The position numbers were made by a program, and so were the translations under genes. 41,190 nucleotides of DNA from Chloroflexi bacterium HGW-Chloroflexi-10 (lineage in GTDB: Bacteria > Chloroflexota > Anaerolineae > Anaerolineales > Anaerolineaceae). Where the stretch lies: positions 1 to 41,190 of the forward strand of contig PHBZ01000046.1 of assembly GCA_002840755.1 (NCBI GenBank). Direction: 5' to 3'. The notes beneath the pieces were generated by a model. The model was not told the DNA's origin and did no database searches. It worked only from the letters and a program-made list of their open reading frames with translations. Positions 33,473 to 41,190 of the stretch are shown here, piece after piece; positions within the stretch are counted from its first letter, which is position 1; each line of letters begins with the position of its first letter.

Positions 33473-34870
33473 ATGGACGCAATGGTGAAAGACCTCAAAA
33501 TTGCATACATCGGTGGTGGTAGCAGAGGATGGGCACGAAAACTTATGGTTGATCTGGCACTCTGCCCGGATTTGCAAGGGACAGTCAGCTTATTTGATAT
33601 CGACCAAAATGCAGCCATAATCAATCAGCAATTCAGTACCTGGCTGCAATCCCAACCAGCCATTTTTTCTCACTGGAATTATCAGGTGGTCTCTAACCTC
33701 ACTACCGCTTTAAACCAGGCTGACTTTGTGGTAATTTCCATTCAACCAGGTCCATTGGAAATAATGGCTGAAGAAATTGCCTTGGCAGAAAAATACGGTT
33801 TATATTACCCGGTAGGCGATACTACCGGAGCTCCTGGCTTAATCAGAGGATTAAGAACAGCACTCATTTATAAAGAATTTGCTTACGCCATTCAAAAATA
33901 TTGTCCCAAAGCATGGGTAATTAACTACACCAACCCTATGTCCATTAGTACACGTACACTGACCCGCCTCATTCCGGAGCTTAAAGTTTTTGGTTGTTGT
34001 CACGAAGTGTTTTCCACGCAAAAAATGTTTGTTAAGTTGGTTCAACAATACCTGAATGTTTCCTCCTTACCACAAAGAACTGATATTCACCTGAATGTTT
34101 TTGGAATCAATCATTTTACCTGGGTAGACAAAGCATCGTTTCAAGGAACCGATCTTCTGCAATTATTAAATCATCATTTATCCCAACCTGAAACATTACA
34201 TTTTTACACCCAACAGGAAGTAGAAAGCTGGAATGATTGGTTCTACTGTGCCGATCGGGTGAAATTTGAACTCTATCAACACTATGGTACCCTGGCGGCC
34301 GCAGGTGATCGTCACCTAGTTGAATTTTTACCCGGGTTTATCCAATCACCTCAAAAATTATTTCAATGGGGGATCATTCGTACACCGGTTTCATGGAGAA
34401 TCGATCGCTGGAACAACGCCCCCAAAGAAACCACAGCCATCATGGAAGGTAAAACCCCCTTCTCACTGACCTCTAGCGGCGAAGAAGGCGTTAGCCTCAT
34501 CAAAGCTTTGCTTGGATTGGGTAACTTGATAACTAATGTAAACCTTCCTAACCAGGGGCAAATCACTAACCTGCCGGCTGATGTCGTTGTAGAAACAAAT
34601 GCGATTTTCCAATCAAATGAAATAATTCCACTCCAAGCCGGAAAAATACCCTTGAATTTGGAAGCTCTCATTCTCCAACACGTGAACAATCAGGAAATGA
34701 TTATCGAATCAGCCATCACCCACAATATCCGGCCGGCTTTTCAGGCATTTTGCAATGACCCTTCCATTCCCTTGCCTCTGGATACCTGTCTCGAATTATT
34801 TAACCAATTAACTCAAATCAATCACGATTTTTTGCCCAAGGAATTCATTAGTAGTACGTCGAGGATTTAA
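33473..34870 (+). CDS. lplD: GH4 alpha-galacturonidase (LplD-like)
   Basis: A 465-aa cytosolic family 4 glycosidase. The N-terminus is the NAD-binding IAYIGGGSRGWARKL (10-24). VGDTTGAPGLIRGLR and NYTNPMS follow, and the active-site metal motif reads C176-H177-E178-V179. The CHEV motif is the published signature of GH4 alpha-galacturonidases such as B. subtilis LplD, as opposed to alpha-glucosidases or alpha-galactosidases. GH4 enzymes need NAD and a divalent metal and act by oxidation-elimination. It would release galacturonate from imported oligogalacturonides. There is no signal peptide; the next gene starts 4 bp after the stop. Confidence 0.88.
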   Translation: MDAMVKDLKIAYIGGGSRGWARKLMVDLALCPDLQGTVSLFDIDQNAAIINQQFSTWLQSQPAIFSHWNYQVVSNLTTALNQADFVVISIQPGPLEIMAEEIALAEKYGLYYPVGDTTGAPGLIRGLRTALIYKEFAYAIQKYCPKAWVINYTNPMSISTRTLTRLIPELKVFGCCHEVFSTQKMFVKLVQQYLNVSSLPQRTDIHLNVFGINHFTWVDKASFQGTDLLQLLNHHLSQPETLHFYTQQEVESWNDWFYCADRVKFELYQHYGTLAAAGDRHLVEFLPGFIQSPQKLFQWGIIRTPVSWRIDRWNNAPKETTAIMEGKTPFSLTSSGEEGVSLIKALLGLGNLITNVNLPNQGQITNLPADVVVETNAIFQSNEIIPLQAGKIPLNLEALILQHVNNQEMIIESAITHNIRPAFQAFCNDPSIPLPLDTCLELFNQLTQINHDFLPKEFISSTSRI

Positions 34871-34874
34871 AACT

Positions 34875-36023
34875 ATGCAAACCTACTTCTCGCAAACCAA
34901 TTTAAAAACTAATTCCTGGGCTATCCGCATGGTCGAATCAGTCTTACAATCGTATCCCATCTCCGCAGCCTATTGGCATTATGAGCATGGTTTGGTAGTT
35001 AAAGCCATCCGGACAGCCGGATTTCTATTTCAGGAAGAACGTTATATCGATTTTGCCAAACAATGGGTAGATCATTTTATTCAGGCTGATGGCAGTATCT
35101 CAACCTACAGAACAGATGAATACAACCTTGACCAAATTAATTCAGGAAAATTGCTTTTCCATGCTTATCAACAAACCAGAGAGGAACGCTATTTAATCGC
35201 GCTGAACACTTTGCATCAGCAATTGCAAAAGCAACCACGTACATTTTCAAATGGTTATTGGCATAAAAAAATCTACCCAAATCAGATGTGGTTGGATGGG
35301 ATTTATATGGCTGGTCCTTTCCAGGTTGAATATGGCTACACATTTAACCAACCTGAAGTTTGTCAGGACAGTATCGACCAAATCATACTTTTGGAACAAC
35401 ATGTAAGAGAGTCAAACACCGGTCTTTTATATCATGCATGGGATGAAAGCCGCGAACAACCCTGGTCAGATCCAAACAATGGTTGTTCTCCTCATTTTTG
35501 GGGTCGGGCAATGGGTTGGTTTGAAATGGCTCTGATTGACATTCTGGATATTTTGGCTCTTGAACACCCCGATCGGTCCAAACTTATTCAAATTTTGCAA
35601 CGATTAAGCAACGCGTTATTAAATTATCAGCACAGGCCAACCGGGATGTGGTATCAGATTGTGAACATGGGTGAACAACAAGGTAATTATTTAGAATCTT
35701 CCATTACGGCAATGCTAGTTTATAGCTTCACTCGTGGTGTCCGTAAAGGCTATTTGCCACCAGAATTTCTTACTGCCGCTCGCCGGGCTTATCGTGGTAT
35801 TTTGGAAAACCGTATAACCATGGACTCACAGGGATTTCTTACCTTGGAAGGTACTTGTGGTACGGCAGGTTTGGGTGGTATTCCCTACCGCAATGGTTCA
35901 TTTGAGTATTACGTACAGGAAAAAATCATTCCCAACGATTTTAAAGGTGTAGGACCATTTATTTTAGCTGCTTTGGAAATGGATATTGCTAATGGAAACC
36001 ATGAAGCTGAGCGTAATTTATAA
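34875..36023 (+). CDS. GH105 unsaturated rhamnogalacturonyl/galacturonyl hydrolase (YteR-like)
   Basis: A 382-aa alpha/alpha-barrel enzyme. NQMWLDGIYMAGPF places D141 where YteR has its catalytic Asp143, and D86 (DQINSGKL) corresponds to YteR Asp88. HAWDES and WGRAMGWFEMAL are also family hallmarks. It hydrates the double bond at the non-reducing end of pectate- or rhamnogalacturonan-lyase products and frees 5-keto-4-deoxyuronate. It is cytosolic (no signal peptide). The start follows lplD by 4 bp, and the stop overlaps the GH28 start by 1 bp (TAATG). Confidence 0.9.
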   Translation: MQTYFSQTNLKTNSWAIRMVESVLQSYPISAAYWHYEHGLVVKAIRTAGFLFQEERYIDFAKQWVDHFIQADGSISTYRTDEYNLDQINSGKLLFHAYQQTREERYLIALNTLHQQLQKQPRTFSNGYWHKKIYPNQMWLDGIYMAGPFQVEYGYTFNQPEVCQDSIDQIILLEQHVRESNTGLLYHAWDESREQPWSDPNNGCSPHFWGRAMGWFEMALIDILDILALEHPDRSKLIQILQRLSNALLNYQHRPTGMWYQIVNMGEQQGNYLESSITAMLVYSFTRGVRKGYLPPEFLTAARRAYRGILENRITMDSQGFLTLEGTCGTAGLGGIPYRNGSFEYYVQEKIIPNDFKGVGPFILAALEMDIANGNHEAERNL

Positions 36024-37534
36024 TGGCTAAAAACCTGATGTATGGCCATAATTATAATGTCCTCAACTTTGGTGCGGTTGGCGATGGAATAACTCTGGAA
36101 ACATTATCATTCCAGAATACCTTAGACACCTGTTCCAATGCCGGGGGAGGAACAGTCTTTGTTCCGGCCGGGAAATATCTTTGCGGAACCATTTTTTTTC
36201 ACAGTAATATAACACTTCATCTGGATGCTGGTGCGGTTCTACTGGGCAGTGAAAATGTTGAAGATTATCCTATTAGTCAAAACCGTTGGGAAGGCGCAGA
36301 ACAACTTACCTACTCTCCGCTCATTGCCGGACACCGGCTTGAAAATATTACAATTACCGGGCGCGGAACCGTAAACGGGCAGGGGAAATACTGGTGGGAT
36401 CTGTTTAACCAAAAAGCATTGAAGTATCCCCGTCCAAGATTAGTCGGTTTTAATGATTGTAAAAATGTATTAATTGAAAATATAACTGCGATAAATTCTC
36501 CCAGTTGGACAATAAACCCTGTCCGCTGTGAAAATGTCCAAATTCACGGTTTAACTATTATTAATCCACCCGATTCACCCAATACCGATGGAATCAACCC
36601 TGATTCTTGCAGCCATGTTCGTATTTCCGATTGTTATGTCAGTGTGGGAGACGATTGCATTACACTGAAAGCGGGTACGGAAAATGAATTACAAGCCTAC
36701 CAGGCAGCATGCCATGATATCACTATTACAAACTGTACGCTCGCAAATGGGCATGGTGGTGTAGTAATTGGCAGTGAAATGAGTGGTGGTGTTTATCATG
36801 TAACCATTTCAAATTGCATTTTTTCCGGAACCGACCGCGGGATTCGCCTCAAATCCAGACGTGGTCGCGGCGGACTTGTTGAAGATATTCGCATTACCAA
36901 TCTGATTATGAAAAATGTTCTGTGTCCCTTCACTATGAATCTTTATTATGGCTGTGGCGCTTGGGGTGATCCCATTGTTTCTGACAAATCTGCCCGACCG
37001 ATAGGACTTGGCACCCCCAGTTTTCGACATATCCATTTTAGTCATATCACCGCCAGAGATGTGAAATACGCAGCTGGTTTTATATATGGACTGGAGGAAA
37101 TGCCAATTGAGGATATTTCATTCAGTAATATTTCTGTGACAATGGCTGAAAAAAGCGAAAGTGGCTACCCTGAAATGGCGGATGGTCTGGAAACCATGCA
37201 GCGCGCAGGTTTTTTTATACGTAATGTTAATCACCTACGCCTTGATCAAGTAGAAATCTATGAACAGGTAGGACCGGCCTTCCGTATTGAAAATTCTACT
37301 AAGGTGAATATCAACGGGTGCGATACCTTTTTACCAAAATCAGCATTGCCACAAATCAGCCTGGAAAACGTGGAAGATTGTTACATTCAATCCAGCTTAA
37401 CCTCTCAAACAGAAAATAATCCTGTTCTATTTGAAGGAAAAAATAACACAAATATCAGCATCTTTTCGATGAATCGGCAGCATGATCGAAATAACGGCAA
37501 TCAGAAAAGGGATCCTGACCATAAGCTGGGATAA
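36023..37534 (+). CDS. GH28 polygalacturonase, cytoplasmic
   Basis: A 503-aa right-handed beta-helix enzyme of family GH28. The catalytic signature is complete: NTDGINP (D189), GDDCITLKAG (D210/D211), NGHGGVVIGS (H244) and RGIRLKSRRGRGG (R273/K277 region). It cleaves alpha-1,4 galacturonan by inversion. The protein starts MAKNLMYGHNYNVLNFG with no signal peptide, so it should act inside the cell on imported oligomers, probably in exo mode (inference). It is translationally coupled to GH105. The C-terminal 60 residues are low in motif content. Confidence 0.92.
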   Translation: MAKNLMYGHNYNVLNFGAVGDGITLETLSFQNTLDTCSNAGGGTVFVPAGKYLCGTIFFHSNITLHLDAGAVLLGSENVEDYPISQNRWEGAEQLTYSPLIAGHRLENITITGRGTVNGQGKYWWDLFNQKALKYPRPRLVGFNDCKNVLIENITAINSPSWTINPVRCENVQIHGLTIINPPDSPNTDGINPDSCSHVRISDCYVSVGDDCITLKAGTENELQAYQAACHDITITNCTLANGHGGVVIGSEMSGGVYHVTISNCIFSGTDRGIRLKSRRGRGGLVEDIRITNLIMKNVLCPFTMNLYYGCGAWGDPIVSDKSARPIGLGTPSFRHIHFSHITARDVKYAAGFIYGLEEMPIEDISFSNISVTMAEKSESGYPEMADGLETMQRAGFFIRNVNHLRLDQVEIYEQVGPAFRIENSTKVNINGCDTFLPKSALPQISLENVEDCYIQSSLTSQTENNPVLFEGKNNTNISIFSMNRQHDRNNGNQKRDPDHKLG

Positions 37535-37605
37535 TTCCTGGCTATGATAATAATAATGACAATAATTTAATGTAAGGATCAAAATCGTATATTGGAGATA
37601 TTGAT

Positions 37606-38637
37606 TTGAAAATTGTAACTTTTGGCGAAATCATGTTAAGGCTTGCACCGCCAGGATTTCAGCGTTTTTCACAAACTCAAACGTATGAAGCCAGTTTTGG
37701 AGGTGGCGAAGCCAACGTAGCTGTTTCATTGGCAAACTACGGAGAAACAGTTGAATTCGTAACCCGCTTACCCAAAAATGATCTGGGAGATGCCTGCCTG
37801 GCTAATCTGCGTTCTCACGCCGTTCAAACTAACCACATAATTCGGGGAGGTAATCGCCTGGGGATCTATTTTTTGGAAACAGGGGCAGCCCAACGAGCCA
37901 GCAAAGTCCTTTACGATCGGGCAGGCTCCAGCTTTTCAGAAATTGAACCGGGAACGATCGATTGGGATCATGTGTTCGAAGGAGTCGACTGGTTTCACTG
38001 GACCGGCATCAGCCCAGCTGTCTCTCAGAGTGCTGCTGAAGTCTGTAAAGAAGCGATACTGGCAGCCCGGTCTAAAGGAATCATAGTTTCCTGCGATCTC
38101 AATTATCGTGCCAAATTATGGAAATGGGGTAAAAGTGCCAGAGAGGTAATGCAGGAATTAGTTTCGCAGTGTCAGGTTGCTTTGGGAAACGAAGAAGATG
38201 CCGAGAAGGTTTTTGGAATCCATGCACCTGAATCAGAAATCCTGGCCGGAAAGGTTGAATCAAACTCTTACCGTGCTGTATGTGAAGAATTGGCATCCCA
38301 ATTTCCTACACTTCAAACAATTGTGGTCACGTTGCGTGGTTCGCTCTCTGCCAGCCATAATACCTGGTCGGGTGTTTTATGGCAAGCTGGCGCTTTTTTT
38401 CAAACCGTTACGTATGATATACTCCCAATTGTCGATCGGGTTGGTGGTGGTGACGCATTTATGGGCGGATTAATCTATGGGTTACGCCAGTTCCCGGCAG
38501 ATCCACAAAAAGCATTATCGTTTGCAACCGCGGCTGCCTGCCTAAAACATTCCATTCCGGGAGATTTTAACGCTGTATCGCTCACTGAAGTGGAAAATTT
38601 AATGGCTGGCGATGCTTCAGGTAGAGTTTCACGCTAA
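37606..38637 (+). CDS. kdgK: 2-keto-3-deoxygluconate kinase (PfkB family)
   Basis: A 343-aa ribokinase-fold sugar kinase. FGGGEANVAVSLANYG (substrate site, about 31-46), CDLNYRAKLW and the PfkB signature VDRVGGGDAFMGGL with catalytic D283 are visible. It phosphorylates KDG to KDPG. The start is TTG, supported by TTGGAG about 7 nt upstream and by the family-typical MKIVTFGEIMLRL. KDPG aldolase follows after 15 bp, which confirms the substrate assignment. Confidence 0.92.
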   Translation: MKIVTFGEIMLRLAPPGFQRFSQTQTYEASFGGGEANVAVSLANYGETVEFVTRLPKNDLGDACLANLRSHAVQTNHIIRGGNRLGIYFLETGAAQRASKVLYDRAGSSFSEIEPGTIDWDHVFEGVDWFHWTGISPAVSQSAAEVCKEAILAARSKGIIVSCDLNYRAKLWKWGKSAREVMQELVSQCQVALGNEEDAEKVFGIHAPESEILAGKVESNSYRAVCEELASQFPTLQTIVVTLRGSLSASHNTWSGVLWQAGAFFQTVTYDILPIVDRVGGGDAFMGGLIYGLRQFPADPQKALSFATAAACLKHSIPGDFNAVSLTEVENLMAGDASGRVSR

Positions 38638-38652
38638 TAAGGATCTTGAACC

Positions 38653-39333
38653 ATGGCTAAATTTATGCGTCTTGAAGTCATCCAAACAATCTTAAAAACC
38701 GGGTTGTTACCGCTTTTCTACAACGAAGATAGCCACCTGGCTATTGAGCTCGTTGAAGCAATTGCATCAGGTGGGGCTGATTGTATTGAATTTACCAACC
38801 GCGGTGAAAATGCATACCCAGTTTTTGTCACTTTAGTTTCCCATTTCGTGAAAGCCAATCAGGCGGTTATTTTAGGTGTTGGCTCAATTATAGATGCTCC
38901 GACAGCGGCGATATTTATAAATGCCGGAGCTAATTTTATCGTCGGACCCAGTTTTAATCCCGAAATTGCCCGTCTATGCAACCGTCGAAAAATCCTTTAC
39001 ATCCCGGGATGTGCTACTGAAACCGAAATCTCAACAGCCGAAGAGTTTGGTACTGAAATCTGTAAAATTTTTCCGGGTGAAGCTGTTGGCGGGCCTGCAT
39101 ACATTAAAGCGGTCATGGCGCCCTGTCCCTGGCATCGCTTGATGCCAACTGGTGGCGTGGATGCTACTCAGGAAAGCATTCAAAGCTGGATAAAAGCCGG
39201 TGCAGCTGCCGTTGGGATGGGCAGCAAATTAATTTCAAAAGACATCATCCAGAATAAAGATTTTGCTGCCTTATCCTTATTAACTACTACATGTCTCGGG
39301 TGGATCAAAAACGCCCGGGAAAAGTATACCTGA
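38653..39333 (+). CDS. eda: KDPG (2-keto-3-deoxy-6-phosphogluconate) aldolase
   Basis: A 226-aa class I aldolase. The Schiff-base lysine is K138 in CKIFPGEAVGG. E46 in CIEFTNRG and the phosphate-binding LMPTGGVD also match the KDPG/KHG family. It splits KDPG into pyruvate and glyceraldehyde-3-phosphate. It acts directly after KdgK, with AAGGA upstream of the ATG. Confidence 0.92.
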   Translation: MAKFMRLEVIQTILKTGLLPLFYNEDSHLAIELVEAIASGGADCIEFTNRGENAYPVFVTLVSHFVKANQAVILGVGSIIDAPTAAIFINAGANFIVGPSFNPEIARLCNRRKILYIPGCATETEISTAEEFGTEICKIFPGEAVGGPAYIKAVMAPCPWHRLMPTGGVDATQESIQSWIKAGAAAVGMGSKLISKDIIQNKDFAALSLLTTTCLGWIKNAREKYT

Positions 39334-39358
39334 TCCACAATTAGAAAGCGAGGTACTT

Positions 39359-40174
39359 ATGTCGTATTTTGAAACAGTTCCAACTCAAACTGGTGTCAAT
39401 CGTTTACCCTCCAATCCATTTCAATTATTGGATTTTGAATTGCTCAAACTCAATCAAGGAGAAAGCTATTCGGGAAAATGTGGTGAACGCGAGACCCTGG
39501 CAGTCATTTTTTCTGGAAAAGCAACCTTTCTCATCAATGAGCAAATATATAGCAAAATTGGCGGCCGGCCCAATGTTTTTTCAGGGAAACCACATTCCGT
39601 TTATATACCAAAAAACGGCGTTTACACCATCACAGCAGAGGGGTTGGTGGAAATCGGTCTAGTTAGTGCACCCAGCGACCTGGAAACCGCTCCATATGTC
39701 ATCACTCCTGAAAAAGTAACATCCGGCGTATGGGGTGCAGCCAACTTCACCCGCAACTTTCATCAGATACTGACGTTAACCGGGCAGCCCGACCTACCGG
39801 CCGGACGTTTGATTGTCGGTGAAACCTTTACTCCCTCTGGCAATTGGAGCACTTATCCCCCGCATCGTCATGAAAGAGAAGATTTACCCCGAGAAGCCTT
39901 CCATGAGGAATTGTATTTCTTTAAGGTTAATCCAGGTGATGGCTTTGGAATTGCCCGCTATTACAATGACGAAATTGATACCGGCTATATTATTCGCGAT
40001 AACAGCATTTTGATGGCTCCTAAAGGTTACCATACTGTTGTCAGTGCCCCGGGATATACAACCTACTATTTGTGGGCATTGGCCGGGAATCACCGTATTC
40101 AAGCAACCGCCGATGACCCTACTCTGGGTTGGGTCGGCCGGACCGTCCCCATGCTTAAAGCATTGGGCCATTGA
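39359..40174 (+). CDS. IolB-like cupin isomerase, probable KduI substitute
   Basis: A 271-aa double-cupin protein that reads as the IolB (5-deoxy-glucuronate isomerase) family rather than classic KduI. WSTYPPHRHE gives metal ligands H169 and H171, EELYFF gives E184 and KGYHTV gives H225. No other inositol catabolic gene is nearby. It sits between eda and kduD, where a 5-keto-4-deoxyuronate isomerase is needed. IolB and KduI are distant relatives with a similar reaction (uronate aldose-ketose isomerisation), so replacement of KduI is the best inference. Confidence 0.78.
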   Translation: MSYFETVPTQTGVNRLPSNPFQLLDFELLKLNQGESYSGKCGERETLAVIFSGKATFLINEQIYSKIGGRPNVFSGKPHSVYIPKNGVYTITAEGLVEIGLVSAPSDLETAPYVITPEKVTSGVWGAANFTRNFHQILTLTGQPDLPAGRLIVGETFTPSGNWSTYPPHRHEREDLPREAFHEELYFFKVNPGDGFGIARYYNDEIDTGYIIRDNSILMAPKGYHTVVSAPGYTTYYLWALAGNHRIQATADDPTLGWVGRTVPMLKALGH

Positions 40175-40189
40175 TAGAAAGGAATTAAC

Positions 40190-40954
40190 ATGATATTGGA
40201 TCAGTTTCGTCTGGATGGACAGGTAGCCATGGTTACCGGCGCAGGTCAGGGTCTCGGACAGGCAATGGCTATAGGTCTGGCGGAAGCCGGGGCGGATATT
40301 GTCGGGCTGGATCGGGGTGAATGCCAGGATACCTGTGAAATCGTTCAAAAAATAGGTAGAACATTTCACCAGATTCAGGCAGATCTGATCATTACTGAAG
40401 TTGCCGTGTTAAATTCGATCATCCAGGAAGTGATCCAAATGTTTGGACATCTGGATATCTTGGTGAATAATGCAGGGATCATCCGGCGTACAGCAGCTCT
40501 GGAATTTAGCGAAAAAGATTGGGACGATGTGCTGCAAATTAATCTTAAAACAGTTTTTTTTCTCTCTCAAGCAGCTGCCCGAGTGATGATTCCTAATGGC
40601 TACGGAAAAATTATTAACATCGCTTCCATGCTTTCTTTTCAGGGCGGCATATTGGTACCGTCTTACACAGCTTCCAAAAGCGCTGTTGCCGGGATAACCC
40701 GCTCTATGGCAAACGAATGGGCCAAACTGGGTATTAATGTCAACGCCATAGCACCGGGATATATGGCCACGGCGAATACCGCACCTATCCGCGCTGATTC
40801 GCAACGGTCCAGCACTATTCTGGAGCGAATCCCCGCCGGACGTTGGGGAACCCCGGAAGACCTGCAAGGGATAACGGTCTTTTTAGCCAGTCAGGCCTCC
40901 AATTACCTGAATGGCGCTATCATTCCTGTAGATGGTGGTTGGCTTACCCGATAA
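40190..40954 (+). CDS. kduD: 2-dehydro-3-deoxy-D-gluconate 5-dehydrogenase (KduD), SDR family
   Basis: A 254-aa classical short-chain dehydrogenase. VTGAGQGLGQAMA (NAD-binding), NNAGIIRR, INIASM with the catalytic Ser, Y159-TASK163 and GGWLTR at the end are characteristic of KduD. It reduces 2,5-diketo-3-deoxygluconate to KDG with NADH, feeding KdgK. AAAGGA precedes the ATG. It is the last intact gene of the pectin operon in this window. Confidence 0.9.
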   Translation: MILDQFRLDGQVAMVTGAGQGLGQAMAIGLAEAGADIVGLDRGECQDTCEIVQKIGRTFHQIQADLIITEVAVLNSIIQEVIQMFGHLDILVNNAGIIRRTAALEFSEKDWDDVLQINLKTVFFLSQAAARVMIPNGYGKIINIASMLSFQGGILVPSYTASKSAVAGITRSMANEWAKLGINVNAIAPGYMATANTAPIRADSQRSSTILERIPAGRWGTPEDLQGITVFLASQASNYLNGAIIPVDGGWLTR

Positions 40955-40984
40955 GCTGGTCTCAAAAGATTTTTAAATATTTAA

Positions 40985-41190
40985 CATCAATTCGATACTG
41001 TTGGCGAACTAGGCAAGGTGAAAGCTATCATCCACCGCCCGTGCGAAGGTAAAGTGAAAAATGTGACCGTGACAAAAACCAAGTCAGGTCGCTATTTTGC
41101 CAGTGTGCAGATCGAGGTGGAAGTGCCAGAACCTGGGTTTGACAGGGATGATATGACAGTCGGCATTGATATGGGTTTGAAGGACTTCGT
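40985..41190 (+). pseudogene. TnpB/OrfB (IS200/IS605 family) fragment, 5'-truncated
   Basis: An open frame after an in-frame TAA at 40982 reads GELGKVKAIIHRPCEGKVKNVTVTK and onwards to VGIDMGLKDF at the window edge. The first part is the wedge region of TnpB. GIDMGLKDF is the RuvC-I motif with its catalytic Asp. The first roughly 130 residues are missing: the fragment begins 30 bp after kduD with no start codon. It continues outside the window, so the 3' end is unknown. It is a remnant insertion sequence at the operon end. Confidence 0.8.

Overview
The window looks like a chromosomal segment of an anaerobic, carbohydrate-fermenting member of the Chloroflexota, most likely Anaerolineae. This is inferred from three features: tandem LysM/M23 lipoproteins with Thr/Pro-rich linkers, a bacterial inositol-1-phosphate synthase, and LplABC-type sugar uptake without its own ATPase. 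No 16S or other decisive marker is present, so the placement is moderate.

Left part (1-11.6 kb): a heptamer tandem repeat and REP-like palindromes precede a small redox operon of a 59-aa zinc ribbon, a two-domain CxxC protein disulfide oxidoreductase and an OsmC protein. A minus-strand block follows: an MFS permease, three consecutive paralogous LysM-M23 lipoproteins, a NodB-type polysaccharide deacetylase lipoprotein and myo-inositol-1-phosphate synthase. A GAF-histidine kinase is read divergently from an extended -10 promoter and appears leaderless.

Island (11.9-18.8 kb): a complete tRNA-Pro(CGG) gene is followed by a tyrosine recombinase and four AT-rich accessory genes. A perfect 47-bp copy of the tRNA 3' half lies 6.8 kb downstream. 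This is the layout of an integrative element in a tRNA gene. Each accessory gene is preceded by a related repeat ending in an integron-like core (GTTRRRY or close). In the second and fourth genes, the start of the unit is complementary to its end (9/10 and 10/10 positions), and both ends continue AACAAAGCG. The accessory genes therefore look like integron-type cassettes, without a recognisable IntI and with unusually long spacer repeats. Two of the four proteins have an Rx4H (HEPN-like) motif. The recombinase lacks the box I catalytic Arg and the box II His.

Middle (18.8-25.8 kb): the displaced tRNA terminator, a metallo-beta-lactamase-fold pseudogene with a TetR regulator, a frameshifted methyltransferase, an AlkZ-related protein, a HAD phosphatase overlapping a MoCo-sulfurase-like PLP enzyme, a GntR/FCD regulator with a perfect 25-bp palindrome in front of it, and mannose-6-phosphate isomerase.

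Right part (26-41 kb): a pectin/galacturonate catabolic locus. A 1210-aa cytosolic regulator combines a LacI-type sugar-binding domain, histidine kinase, pseudo-receiver, receiver and AraC DNA-binding domain. It is divergent from two permeases, a binding lipoprotein, a GH4 alpha-galacturonidase with a CHEV motif, a GH105 hydrolase, a GH28 polygalacturonase without a signal peptide, KDG kinase, KDPG aldolase, an IolB-like isomerase probably replacing KduI, and KduD. Together they would import oligogalacturonides, cut them in the cytoplasm and convert the unsaturated uronate through KDG and KDPG to pyruvate and glyceraldehyde-3-phosphate. A 5'-truncated TnpB fragment runs off the right edge.
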